A stretch of DNA of 64,000 bases from Orthonyx spaldingii (taxonomy: Eukaryota; Chordata; Aves; Passeriformes; Orthonychidae). The translations under genes and the position numbers were made by a program. The stretch spans positions 1 to 64,000 of the forward strand of contig VZTJ01003848.1 of NCBI GenBank assembly GCA_013397795.1, read 5' to 3'. The notes beneath the pieces are model-generated. The model saw only the letters and a list, made by a program, of their open reading frames with translations, was not told where the DNA came from and made no database searches. The first letter of the stretch is position 1. Every line of letters starts with the position of its first letter. Of this stretch, positions 1 through 11,995 are shown piece after piece.

Positions 1-212
1 TGTCCGCCCGCGCGGTGCTGAAGGCGGCGGGCGCGGCCCGGGGGCTCCCTCCAGCGGCCCCGCAGGGACCGAGCCAGCCGCGACCCCGGTCCCTGCCGCG
101 GCCCCGACCCCACGGACCCGACCCCACGGCCCCGCGCCCTCCCGCGCTCCCCCCGGCAGGGCGGCCAGGGCTCGGCCCCGGGGCTCCGGGCAGCGGGACG
201 TGGTGTCCCGGT
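1..212. promoter_or_regulatory. CpG-rich segment, likely edge of the ADCY8 exon 1 CpG island
   Basis: By eye count about thirty CpG dinucleotides fall in ~212 bases, against almost none in the kilobases that follow. Strong C/G bias ends abruptly at about 212, where a good donor-like site (CCG|GTGAGG) occurs. No frame matches the membrane segments expected at the end of ADCY8 exon 1. The best reading is GC-rich intron just after exon 1, or an unrecognised 5' exon. The open frame across it is proline/arginine/glycine-rich, as expected of GC-rich non-coding DNA. Confidence 0.5.
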
Positions 213-3200
213 GAGGCACAGCCCTGCTTTGGCACTTTAGCGTTGCACTATTTTCTTACTTTTTGCAGAGGATTGCTGAGCCCTCCCCAGCGTCAGTGGA
301 TGAGGGCTTTCGCGGCTGATGAGGGATCTATAACTATTGCTTCACAAGTGAACACAGAGAATTTAAATGACTGTGTCATCGAGGTTATGTAGGAAACCTT
401 TGGGCCAACAAAGATTTCTTCCTCTTTCAGGCAAAACATTCTCTTTTATCACAAGGCTTATTTAGGTAAAATACAGCACCTTCCCTTCAAAGAAGCCTTA
501 CAAGACTAAATAAACTATTTGATTATGTAGCAATATTTGTGAGTGTCTTGCTCTGCCTCTGGATGCAGACAGATGCTTACACTGGACTGAAACCAGGAAT
601 TAAAGCATGCAATGAAAGCAAAAGCAGATGGTAAAACTCTGTTCATGGTACAAATAATGGGTTTTCCACTGATTTTTTTGAAATCAGGATTTCATGCAGG
701 GAAAATACTGAATTCAGTTGTGAACAGAAAAAATTGTCTACCCTGGAGTCAATTTAGTACTGTACCCGGGAGCATCCATGGGCAAAATGGTTGTGATCCT
801 CTTCTCAGTCACACAGATATAAGTCAGCCATACATCTATCTAAACTCATAAAGTTGCAACAGTTTACAAAAGGGGAAAATCAAGTGCTTCGAAGTGTTTT
901 CCCCTAACTTTTTAATGAAGCTTAGTTTTCATTGATAAGTTTGTTCACCTGCAGTTCAAACCATTATTAATGCTGAACACAAGCGTGCAGTACTACTGCC
1001 TGGTTCACTGTTTGTTGCAGTTATCATGCATTATCATGAATACAAATAATGCTCTCTGTTCACCTTTTTTTTCTTGCAGTAACATTTAAGATGTCACCTG
1101 ACTTTTCTTCCCTTGCATCTCAAAATTAATTTGAACCAGCACCCTAGAAAAAGGTGAAGGAGAAAGGCTTGAAACTCGATTTTCTTAAAGTAACAAGAAC
1201 AAAAAACCAAACAGACTCACTAATTTCAATCCTGCCAAGAACTGAGTGTTTCTGGGGGGATATGACCACTCTTTAACCCAACTAACCCCAGCCTGAAATG
1301 CTGAGGAATGTGCTGCTGCTCAGCTTGAGAGGAACCGTGAAAAAAGGACTTTGGCCATGACTTAGGAAAAGACTGCACTGGTACTGACTCAAGATTGGAT
1401 CAGGAAACAAATGAGAAATGAAAGATCTTACTGGTAAAAAAATGCAGTGCATGGATTTGTGTGCCTGGCCAGAACCATGCTGGGGGTAGTGTTTGTCTCT
1501 GACATTCCCCAAAATGAAAGTGTTATTTGTATTGCATTCATTCTTACTTTTTCCTGAGTAATCATGTATACGATCCAAAATTTCAAAGACCATAAAAGTG
1601 TTTCGGGCATATGGGGAGCAACAAACAACTCAGAGCTCCTTCATGTTATGTAACATAGGCAGATGATAATATAGATATGAATTTTGACAGGCTTGAAATT
1701 ATATAAGATACACACATACTCTGGATTTTAATCCTCTGCCTTTGCACTCTTCATTCACATGGGCAAATTCCACCAGACTCAGTAAGATTACTCTCATTAC
1801 TAAATCATCTATATAAGGGATACCTTGAAGAACCAAGTCCTAAATTATACATATTAAATAAAACTTTAAAATTACACTTAGAAATAACCTCGAAGTGGGT
1901 AATGCTAAGACTGAGTAAGCTCGTTCTTTTCCCTCTGTCTTTCCAAGCCTAGGCAGTTCTGTGAATTAATGTTTTCCCTGCTTATTTTTTTCCCCAGACC
2001 CTCTCTCAGGGTTATTAATAGAGGGAAAGATAGAATTCATGAAGTCACAAGGAGCCCTACAGAGATAAATCTGTGTAATTGGACAATGGAAACTGACAGC
2101 TTTTGCGTGCTTATTTCAGCTACATGTTTTCCAAAATCTGATCATAGATATCAGTATATGAGTATATGAAAAACACACTCCTCTCTTCAAAATTTCAGCC
2201 AAATGCTTGTGGCAAATCTATTCCATCTGCAAAATATAAGGACATTTCAAAGTTAGCTACCATTTGAGAAGCAAAATCAAAGCATTCCACCTTTATCCTC
2301 ATGTTTGCTTTTGTAGCATTATTTGCTATGTGTTTTTCTGCCGTAGTCTTTTGTGGGTGACTTATAACCTGATTGTGTGATTTTAGACTGGATTACGAAC
2401 TGCTTTCCTTTTATATCCTGTAATATCATCTGACCAGTATCAGTGGGTCACAGCATAATGAGATTAGAATTGGATACACTTTTCTCTGAAGCAACTGCAT
2501 CATTGTTGTGCTAAGTAGGGCAAATGCACTAAGTGTATTTACAATTTGATGATTAATTGCCTCCAATATGTAGGAACTCAGGCTAAACCATGAATGAAAC
2601 CTGCTTTCATCAGTGAGTTTCAGCTTACAACAGTCAGTGTACTCGTTCTCAGTAAAACTTACTTTGCTAGATTTGATGTGACATTTTTTCTGTTGTCAGA
2701 ACACTTCTGGGTTGCTTTCAAGGCTTTATTTATTACTTGCTTGTTGTTTTTCATGGCCTAGAAAGAGGCATAAAGCTCCAAAACAGCAGCATCTAATGCA
2801 AAATAATCATACACCAGAGCACTGCACTTACAGCTGACAGTTAACAGCAGATCATGTTTGAATGATCCTTATTAGCCTGAACAGACGACTGAAGGGGATA
2901 AACATCTCCAGTTCAGCTTCTTACTGCACTTCTCAACACTGTCAATGATGTCATTGGAACAGAAAAGAGAGTGAAGCAGAACCAGAATTGTTCGAGGGAT
3001 TACTTTTTCCATAAGGCAGAGAAGGTGGAGGGTACAACAACTTCTCCTTACCTTTTCATTATTTCCATAATATCTGCTTATGCATGAGATAAACCAGAGT
3101 GTTTCACATAAAAGGTGAAATTTAGTAAACAGAAAAGCAATTATGCTTTTAAATTAATGATTGGGTTGATGGAAACTCCAGACCTTGGGTTGATGGAAAA

Positions 3201-3279
3201 TCCTTACTCAGCTCCTGCCAGGCACTCTGTTCCTGCAGGCACTTTGTTAACATCATGTTAACGTGATGTGTTATGGTCC
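213..3279. other. Intron 1, unique AT-rich sequence
   Basis: No gene, recognisable mobile element or tandem array seen. Short open frames lack splice context. A splice-acceptor-like tract ending ttttgcag lies at about 268. A 14-base phrase (gggttgatggaaa and neighbours) is repeated around 3165-3200. Confidence 0.5.
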
Positions 3280-4385
3280 AGGCAAGCAGTCAGTGCTGTG
3301 GGTAGGGAATGGGCTGAAAGGCAGCACCCACTGGGTGATGGCAAATGGCTCCTTTTCAAAGTGGCAACCTGTCACCTGAGGGGTCCCCAAGGGACTGATA
3401 CTGGGCTCAATGCTGCTTAATATCTTTATAAGTGGGATCAAGTGTATCCTTACAAAGTTTATCCATGGTCCCAAACTGAGTAAGGAAAGGAGAAGTCACC
3501 TGCAGGAAGATCTGGATTGTCTGGAAGAGTGGGTTAGCAAGAACCCTGTTAAGTTCAACAAGGACAAATGTAAGGTGTTACATCTGAAAAAACATAATCC
3601 AGGATCACAGCACAGGCTGGGATCTGCCTGGCTGGGAAGCAGCTTTATGGAAAGGGATCTGGGGGTCCTGGTGGATGACAAGTTCAGTATGAGTGACCAG
3701 TGTGCAGCTGGGGCAGAGGAAGCCAGCAGGGTGCTGGGCTGCATCAATCAGGGTATCCAGTACAGATCAAGAAGTCATTATCTCAGTTTTCTCAGCACTT
3801 GCCTGTCCTGGAATGCTGTGTTCAGGTTTGGTCCCAGCTATACAAAAAAGATGTGGCCTGTCTGGACAGAGTCCAAAGAGAGGCCACAAAGATGAGCAAA
3901 GAAGGGGAAGCCTGAGGTATGGGGAAAGGCTGAGAGAACTGGGCTTGTTCAGCCTTGAAAAAAAAAAGGCTTAGGGGAGACATTTTCACCCTCTAGTATT
4001 TAAAGGATGGCAACAAAAAAGATCAGACTCCTTTTTTGCAAGGAGTCNAAAAAAAAAGGCTTAGGGGAGACATTTTCACCCTCTAGTATTTAAAGGATGG
4101 CAACAAAAAAGATCAGACTCCTTTTTTACAAGGAGTCACATGTAAAAAATGAGGGGTGATGGGTACAAGTAACTCTTGGGGAGATTATGACTGGATACAA
4201 GATGAAAAATTTTTGCGATGAGAATAATCTCTTGAGGGAAGTGGTGGATTCCCTGACACTGGACACTTACAGGATTCATCTGGACAGAGTACTGGTCCAT
4301 CTTGTTTAGACTGTGCTTTTGCTGAGAAAGGGTGGACCAGATGATCTTGGGGGTCCCTTCCAACCTTGCATTCTGTGAGTCTGTG
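3280..4385 (+). mobile_element. CR1 LINE, 5'-truncated, sense
   Basis: This is the 3' part of CR1 ORF2 with its 3' UTR. A reverse-transcriptase stretch resembling PQGSVLGPLLFNIFI is readable at about 3386-3440 (here PKGLILGSMLLNIFISGIK). The conserved downstream part follows (NPVKFNKDKCKVLHL, then ERDLGVLVDDKFSM). The YADD catalytic region that should lie between them is lost, and several frameshifts follow. The 3' end is the standard CR1 terminus (gatgatcttgggggtccctt, then ttctgtgagtctgtga). The copy is dead. It contains the suspicious duplication at 3959-4137. Confidence 0.88.
3959..4137 (+). repeat. 89-bp direct duplication flanking a single N
   Basis: Bases 3959-4047 and 4049-4137 are the same 89-bp CR1 segment (A-run, ggcttaggggagacattttc, through aaggagtc). 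They differ at one base (G at 4038, A at 4128) and are separated only by N at 4048. A single N joining two near-identical ends is best explained as an unmerged overlap between assembly contigs, not a biological tandem repeat. Confidence 0.85.
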
Positions 4386-7324
4386 ATCATATGATCACAT
4401 TTCTCTAAGGGTACTTCTTGCACTTAACTGTTCTTCTGTTTCTGTGCATCCCATGAAATTCCTCAATAACTCTATGCTAAAGTTACCAGGCAGCCTACCC
4501 CACCCAGCATCCAAACACCGTTCTTCTTGGAACACATTTTGAGGTTGTATTACACACACAGTGCTTGTCTGATGTCAAAGTCAGTAGAGAAGGTTATTGT
4601 GCTCTTCCTCTGTGTAAGGAATGTGGCAATGAAAATGTCCCTGGGATGTGGTAGATCAAGGTTTGAATCCCTTTTTTCCCAGAGAAGGTTGAAATCTGTC
4701 TTACCTCACCAGAGAGTTTCCAAAGCAGACCTTCCCCCATTCCTATCACAACTGTACTTTTGTGAAGATAAAAGTTTAAGATTCAGTGTGAAGAAAGAAA
4801 AATTAAAAAAAATAATAATCCTGACTTGGTAACAAACTGATTATGGAATTCGTCACTGGAGGTATCCTTGCTCAACATTTTAGTGATTTATATAATTTTG
4901 TTAAATCATTCCCTCAAGCACAGGTCCCAGCCAGCAGACTGCACAGTCTGATCTCCACTCTGACATGATGAATCTTGAACCTCTTTTTCAGAGTGCTGAA
5001 AAGCCCAAATATGTAGGAAAAACATTACAGTGATTCTCTAAATCCTAGGGAAAACCGAGGTTTTAGACATACTCCCTGTCTTTCATAGTTCCAGAGTCTT
5101 TTTGCATATTGAGTAAGGATCTGTAAGAGCATGGTGGCATTCAACATAGGCTTCTGAATTAAACTTTAGTAGTCGTGTGTCTGCAAATGAGATGCTCAAG
5201 GACCTTGTTTTGTGGCTTTTGAGCCATTTTTTCTTCATCTCAGCTTTCTTACAAAGACAAATTCTGTCACTTGCTCTGTTCTTGGTGCAGTGCAGCTTGT
5301 ACCTATCTCCAGTGCAGAAAGGACTGTAGACTTTCAATCTGGCCCAAGGAGGGAGATGAATGCAAATCACGGGGTTAGTGCTGCAGTGAATCTTGAGCAT
5401 TTTGTTAGCAGCCTCACTCATTCAAACCAGGGATGGAAGAGACCTGGCTCATCAAAAGCGATCAAACATAAAACATCCTGAGTACTTGGCATTACTTGGA
5501 ACTAAAGATTTTTCTAAGGGGTGTTATTAAGGCCTGACTTACTCACAGACTTGCAACAGCTTCATTTAGATCCCTGATTTAAAGCTCTCAGAATGCAATA
5601 TAAAGAATCCCATAGATATTAGGAGTTTTAGGTGAACCATGGAGATGACTTCTCAGGATTCTCTATAGGGAAAGTTTTGCTCTGAATCCACGTTTCTTTT
5701 GAAAGAGATCACGTATGTGGACATCCAGCTCCTCCAGGAATCTCTTGGAATGAGCTCTGTCATGTTTATCTCTCCAAACAGCCGGCTCTGCTGACAGAGA
5801 TACCAGTGTGGTGCTGCCTAATCTAGAACAACAAACATCAGGAACTGTACACAGGATGAAGTGCAAAGCCAGGCAGCCATTGGCTGACAGAGGAATATCT
5901 CATCATATGACTTGTATTTGTTAGCAATTATTTTAAGAAGTGCTGCTATTTCATTTGCCAACTTCTTCTGCTGCAAGGTTTCATGCAGTTAGCCCTAGAG
6001 GAGAGAGAAAGGCTGTGAAGTTCATTAACTAACCATTGCTGCAGTCTGAGAAGCAGCTTAAGCATATCAGTGTTAAAAAAAATAAAATCAAAACTAGAAC
6101 AAGCCAATTTTTTTTCCACAATTACGACAAATAATTGTACTTCCAAACAGTCTGATGTTGGTGTTATAATTTTATATGATGCATTAGTTTTAATCTAGAT
6201 AACAGTAGCCCCAAGTATAAATGAAATAATATCTGAATGAGTTCAATAATATAATTTTTGCCTCAATTTTATTTTTGAATTTTGATTTAATCATCACTTT
6301 GAAGTTTTGTATTTTCCTTTATCCTTACTTTCCTTTCCCTTAAAAACAAAATGCAAAATCCTTCTTTAATGAAATCAGTGGAAGCATTCAACAATGCCAG
6401 AATCTTACGTTCAAAAATCAGTTTATTTCTTCGGATGTATCCAATCTTCAGGCACTTTATTATTTCTCCTTTGTTGAACTCTCCTGCTTCATTTACCTTG
6501 GAGCTACTCAGGGATGGAACTATCCATTTTGTGCTCCTTGCATTAGGTTTTCCACAGTAGAAGGCTCATTCATAAACCCATAACTATCATCACAATGCAA
6601 ACAAGAAATAATAAAAACCAGGAAAATGAATCAGCAAGAAGAACTAAATGATATCACACTGTGTAGCAGAGGTTATATAATTCTGGAGCTAGGATCTTAG
6701 GTAAAGAAATTCCTTAGATCTCAAGGAAGCTATTCAAATAACTGCATAAGATCTAGATATAATCATTCTTTTATCCTATGATTCTCTTGTCGTATGGGAA
6801 AGTACCTCCAATGCGTATTAATATTAATAAACTTCATAAGCATCCTAGTCAGGGTTGTAATTGACATAGAAATCATCCCACATGTGCTCAGTATGAGTCT
6901 AATTTAATGTGCAGATATGCAAGTTTTTTCAGAGGAAGGAGTAATATTCAGATTTCAGCCAGGGATTGGGAATAAGGATCATGTCCATTCCATCACTAAA
7001 TTAGTCATTGGTCTGTGGTGACCCACACACATCATTATACATTTCAGAGCTTCATCTGATTTGAAAATTTGCCTTTCTCAGTTGCTGTAAGAAGTGACTG
7101 ATATGTTCACTTGCTTTGAGATTTTTGTGTGAAACATCCCAACATCTTCTTTGATGCATCAAAAGAGGAATACTGCATTGGCTTCTTTCAGCCATGAACA
7201 TTTTTTTGTTGAAATATGAATACATTGAATGTAGTGGGAATGCACACATTTAACTTTATTCTTTCTTTGAAGACCTGGTTCCACATCATTCTCTTTAGAG
7301 TTGGAAGGTATGTTCTATAAGAAG
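4386..7324. other. Intron 1, unique sequence
   Basis: AT-rich intronic DNA without a supported gene or recognised repeat. Several 60-110 codon open frames on both strands (for example 5083-5421 and 5212-5481) overlap each other and have no recognisable domain. Confidence 0.5.
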
Positions 7325-7700
7325 AAGTTAAGGACTCTGGTTTTGTCTAGTTTGGAGGATGCTGAGGGGTGATTTCATTGCTCCCTAACAACTTCCTGAG
7401 GGAGGGAAGGGAAGAGAGAGGTGCCGAGCTCTGCTGCCTGGGATCCACGACATGACATGTGAGAATGGTTGAAAGCTGGACCAGGGAAGTCAGAGAATGG
7501 ATATTAGCATGCATTTCTCTACTGAGAGGGTGTTTAAACACTGGAACAGGCTTCTTAGAGAAGTGATCAATGTTCCAAGCCTGTCAGTATTTAAGAGGCA
7601 TTTGGACAACAGCCTTAATAATGTGTTTTAACTTTTGATGGCCCCTGAAATGGTCAGGCAGTTGGACTAGAAGGCTGTTGTAGGTCCCATGCAACAGAAA
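7325..7700 (+). mobile_element. CR1 LINE 3' fragment, sense
   Basis: Diverged CR1 3' region. It includes the phrase for an element end-region (cactggaacaggcttcttag) and the terminal signature (gttggactagaaggctgttg, then taggtccc). It runs directly into the TATTC repeat, which replaces the usual short CR1 terminal repeats. Confidence 0.8.
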
Positions 7701-7780
7701 TATTCTATTCTATTCTATTCTATTCTATTCTATTCTATTCTATTCTATTCTATTCTATTCTATTCTATTCTATTCTATTC
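7701..7780 (+). repeat. (TATTC)16 pentanucleotide microsatellite
   Basis: Sixteen uninterrupted copies of TATTC (equivalently ATTCT), followed by a degenerate tail (tcctg/tcctatcc) to about 7810. It lies exactly at the 3' end of a CR1, so it most likely expanded from the CR1 terminal repeat. Confidence 0.97.
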
Positions 7781-7810
7781 TCATCCTGTCTTATCCTATC
7801 CTACCCTACT

Positions 7811-8550
7811 TCAGCCTGATCATCAGTGACTCTAACATCCCCCTGTACTAAGATGTTAATGTAGGTGCAATGTAAGTGGAAAAGGACCTGAGGGTGCTGT
7901 CCACAACTTCCTGACCATGAGCCAGCGTGTGCCCAGGTGGCCAAAAAGGTCAATTGCACCTGGCTTGTACCAGCAATAGTGTGACCAGCAGGATCAGGGC
8001 AGTGTTGTCCCCCTGTACTCAGCACTGGTGGGGCCACACCTCAAATTCTGTGTCCAGTTTTGGGTCCCTCACTATAAGAAGGACACTGAGGTGTTGGAGC
8101 ATGTCCAGACAAGAGCAATGGAGCTGGAGAAGGGTCTGGAGCACACGTCTGATAAGGAGCAGCTGAGGGAACTGGAGATGTTCAGCCTGGAGAAAAAGAG
8201 GCTCAGGGGAGACCTTATCACTCTCTACAACTCCCTGACAGGAAGATGTAGACAGGTGGGGGTTGGTCTCTTTTCCCAAGTAACAAGAGGCAGGATGACC
8301 TCAAGTTTCCCCAGGATAAGTTTAGATTAGATAATGGGAAACATTTCTTCATCAAATGGATTGTCAAGCACTGGAATGGGCTGTGCATGGGAGTGGTGGT
8401 GTCACCATCCCTGGAGGGATGTAAAAGTCTTGTAGATGTGATACTTAGGGACATGGTTTAGTGATTGACTTAGCAGTGCTGGGTTAACAGTTGGACTTGA
8501 TGGTCTTAGAGGTCTTTTCCAACCTAAATGATTCTGCGGTTCTTTATAGT
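7811..8550 (+). mobile_element. CR1 LINE, 3' part, sense
   Basis: Well preserved CR1 3' half. The ORF2 C-terminal part is readable in pieces (PHLKFCVQFWVPHYKKD, then LRELEMFSLEKKRLRGDLIT). The 3' UTR follows and ends in the CR1 terminus (gatggtcttagaggtctttt, then ccaacctaaatgattctg). The frame breaks several times, so the copy is dead. It lies head-to-tail behind the CR1 at 7325-7700. Confidence 0.88.
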
Positions 8551-10387
8551 AACTTATTCTAAGCATTAAGGGTGTAGTATACCTCAAAATGGTCAGAGAG
8601 ATTTACAGTACATTCCTCAAAGATCTGAAGGTCCTTAAGAGAAGCCAATGAAAATTCATTTCTGAGACTTAGGCAGAACTAAGTCATATGAAACTTGCCC
8701 AAGGGTTATACAAGTTTTACAAGTTACTGTAAAAATATTTTGATGTTCCAAAATGTAGCCAAGTGCCACTCTGACTGATGCTATGACAATTTACATGTTA
8801 TCCACATCCTGAGAGTAATATCAGTTTGATGACAATAGGATGAGAAGAATTTATTATATGTATTTTATTTGTGCTAATGTAATTGCTTTTGTCTGCTGTG
8901 TTCCATTAGTCACCTGAGCGGCTGCAAGAAATGCCAGAAGTACACATAAAGTGTTCCCATTTTCTATGTGATGGTACAGGATAGTAGGGCCCCCATTAAT
9001 CTTCTTATAATCTCAATAGCTCTTCATGCTTAGAGATTATGTTTTCAATGAATTATTACTTTCTTTTCTGTAAAAATGCACTTGTGTCTGGTTATTCTTA
9101 ATGTACATTTTCTGATGACAGCCACTCTTCTTTGCTAACAGTGCATAGTAGTAGCATTCAATTACTTCAAATCTCATCAACAATCAGAACAATAAAATCT
9201 AAAAGCTTTAAGTACAAGAACTCTCTAAGGTAATGTGACTTTGGAGAAGGAGTATAAAAGAATGCACCTTAACATGCAAATTATTTTAAACGTAGGAAAA
9301 GCTCTCATATGAATAAAGATTGGTGTAAGTTTAAGTTGTTCAATGTCCCTTAGACTTTGTACAAAGATTGTTAAGGTAGTTGTTCCTTTCCTCTTCAAGC
9401 AGTTAACAGAACTTTGCTGGCCAGATTGCTTCCCATGACACCAGAACATGCTAACTTCCACACTCAGTTTACAAATGGTCTATCCAAGTGCATTTGTTAA
9501 AGAACCCTTCTGATGCTGTACAAGAAGGAAGAGGATTTGAGGGCACTTCTGGTTTTCTTCTGCAATGCAAGGCTTCTGTAATTTAACTTGACAGATTTGA
9601 TTTTTTTTTTTTTTAAATCTGAAAGCAACATATATATCTAGACAGATTTCATATTTAAATTTCTAAAGGTTCAGACCACTTCATAGTATATGATGCAAAT
9701 ATTCAGCAAAAGCAATGCTGTGAAATTTCATGCTTTATTCCTTTTTTTGTAACTGGCTTTCAGGTTCAGTAATTACATTTGCAAGTCAAAATAATATTTA
9801 CTATGCCCCTAAAATTTGTGTATATCTGAAGATGGTTTATAGGTGCAATTTAAAAATGGAAAATATGCACACCATTAATTAAGAGATGTTTTTTCTAATT
9901 ACTATCATTAAACTATAATCTGGAAATCAAACTGTCACGTTCTGGCTAGCATCAATATGGATTCAGCAGCTGCAGATTTTAAGAGAACTTGAAAGGTGTT
10001 TAGTCAAAGCTTAGTGCCTTTACTACAGAATGACAATTCAAGGAATCTAAGACAAGGTAAAAAAATGCTAGAGCATCCTACAAATAAGGAAATAATTAAA
10101 AATCCAAATCACAGACACATACATACACAGAAAAACCCCAGATTTTCTTACAAACTTTGTGTGAAATCTGTGGTCTCCAAAACATGGAAGGATAGGTGGT
10201 CACAGAAATTATTCCCAGAATAGTTATCTGGCCTAAAGCCCACTTTTCAAAGTGGTCTAGGAACTTAAAAATATAACAAGGTAGTGAGGGAGAATTTCAG
10301 CACTCCGCAAGCTAAGGGACTCCATAAATCACTTAAGTGGTTTTCAGAGTGTCTTGTGGGACTCACTAACTCCCACCAAACTCAATA
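8551..10387. other. Intron 1, unique sequence
   Basis: AT-rich intronic DNA, including a T-run at about 9601-9614. No supported gene, RNA or mobile element seen. Confidence 0.5.
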
Positions 10388-11673
10388 GAGTTTAATAGTC
10401 TTATGTGCAGACAACACTGAAGTGGGAGGAGTGACTGATACATCGAATGACTGTGCTGCCACTCAGAGGGAGCTCGGTGGGCTGGAGAAATGGACTGACA
10501 GCACCATCATTGAGCCACAGAATCACAGTATCCTTAAGGGTGGAAAAGACCCCTAAGGTCAGCAAGTCCAGCTGTTAACCCAGCACCACTGTGTTCACCA
10601 CTAAACCATGACCCCAAGTGCCACATCCACATGCCTTTTCAACACCCCCAGGGATGCTGACTCCACCATGTCCCTGTGCAGCCTGTTCCAATGCCTGACC
10701 ACTCTTTCAGAAAAGAAATTTTTACTAATACTCGATCTAAACCTCCCCTGGAGGAACTTGAAGCCGTTTCCTGTAGTCCTGCCACATATTACTTAGAAAA
10801 GAGACCAACCCCCATCTGTCTACACTCTTCTGTCAGGGAGTTATAAAGAGTGATAAGATTTCCCCAAAACTCCTTTCCACCAGGCTGAACCCTCCTAGCT
10901 CCCTCAGCTTCTCCTCATCAGACTTCCTCAGCTCCATTCAGCAGAAGGGAAGTGTGGCACTCTGCACCTAGGAAGGAGTAACCCTATGCACCACAACAGA
11001 CAGGGACCTGACCAGCTGGAAAGCAGCTCTGCAGAGATGGCCCTGGGGGACCTGGGGGACACCAAACTGACCATGAACCAGCAGGGTGAAGGCCAATGGC
11101 CTCCCGTGCTGCCTTAAGCAGAACATTCTCACTGGGTTGAAGGCAATCTTTCCCTTCTGTTCAGTGCTACTGAAACACATCTGGAGTGGCAGGTCCAGTG
11201 TTGGACTACCCCGTACAGGAGACACATGGACATACTGGAGTGAGTCCAGAGAAGGCCTATGAAAAGCTGCCAAATGAGGAAAGGCTGAGAGAGCTGGGAC
11301 CATTCAGGCTGGAGATGAGAAGGAACAGGGGTGTGTAGGGTGGAAATCTGATAATTACGTATAAATAGATTACCCTAAAGTAAGGTGATAGAGACAAACT
11401 TTTCCCAGCAGTGCCCAGAGACAGGATGAGAGTCAATGTGTATGAACTGAAATGCAGTAAATTCCACTTAAACATAAAATAAAAAAATCTGTTTTTACTC
11501 TAATGTGAATGAGCACTATGACAAGTTGTCTAGAGATGTTGTGAAGTCTTTATTCTTGGCAATATTCAAAATCTGACTGGACAAGACCCTAAGCAACTTG
11601 CAGGTGATCCTGCTTTGAGGAAGATCTGACAATATGGTCTCCAGTAGTCCTTTCCAAACTCATTGATTCTGTG
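10388..11673 (+). mobile_element. CR1 LINE, sense, split by a younger antisense CR1
   Basis: The left part (10388-~10515) reads like the CR1 FADDTKLGG region (ADNTEVGGVTD) through LEKWTD. The right part (~10943-11673) continues with the next segment (gggaagtgtggcactctgca, then gggacctgaccagctggaaa) and ends in a CR1 terminus (tggtctccagtagtcctttc … gattctgtga). The two parts are consecutive in a normal CR1, so this is one old copy interrupted by the 10516-10938 insertion. The right half also holds a non-CR1-like stretch at about 11340-11510. Confidence 0.8.
10516..10938 (-). mobile_element. CR1 LINE 3' fragment, antisense, inserted in an older CR1
   Basis: It begins with the reverse complement of a CR1 3' end (cacagaatcacagtatcctt, then gggtggaaaagacccctaag). 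It runs through the typical antisense phrases (cctgttccaatgcctgacca, then cttctcctcatcagacttc). An imperfect 8-base pair, CATTGAGC at 10508 and CATTCAGC at 10935, may be the target-site duplication. Confidence 0.85.
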
Positions 11674-11897
11674 ACAGCAGTACAGGTATTGTTTCAAGAA
11701 TGCAGATACAAAGATCTGCTGAGGATCTGGAGGGCAGGACTAACGTCTACAAATCCAGACTGAACAGGGTTACATGGTCATGTGCAAGGCACATCTCCTG
11801 TGATCACAGGGTGAGCCTGGTTTATGTGCCGTGCCTTCTGCACACCCTTCAGTCCATTCTAGCCTCAGGTCCTGGGAGGGACTTGGTTGCAGGCTTG

Positions 11898-11995
11898 TAT
11901 CATAGAATCATGCATTTAGGCTGACAAAGACACTTTAGACCATCAAGTCCAATCATAAACCTAAAACTACTGAGTCCACCACAGGTCATCACCTC
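11898..11995 (-). mobile_element. CR1 LINE 3' end fragment, antisense
   Basis: About 100 bases matching an inverted CR1 terminus: catagaatcatgcatttagg, then gaccatcaagtccaatcata and ctactgagtccaccac. Similarity fades afterwards. Confidence 0.65.

Noticed and set aside
15..392. 125-codon open frame at the left edge (+)
   Set aside because: Proline/arginine-rich translation of a CpG-rich stretch that then runs across a splice-like junction into AT-rich DNA. No domain and no match to ADCY8 exon 1.
3410..3895. 161-codon open frame as a host gene
   Set aside because: It is a degraded piece of CR1 ORF2 (KFNKDKCKVLHL, DLGVLVDDKFSM), with the catalytic YADD region missing.
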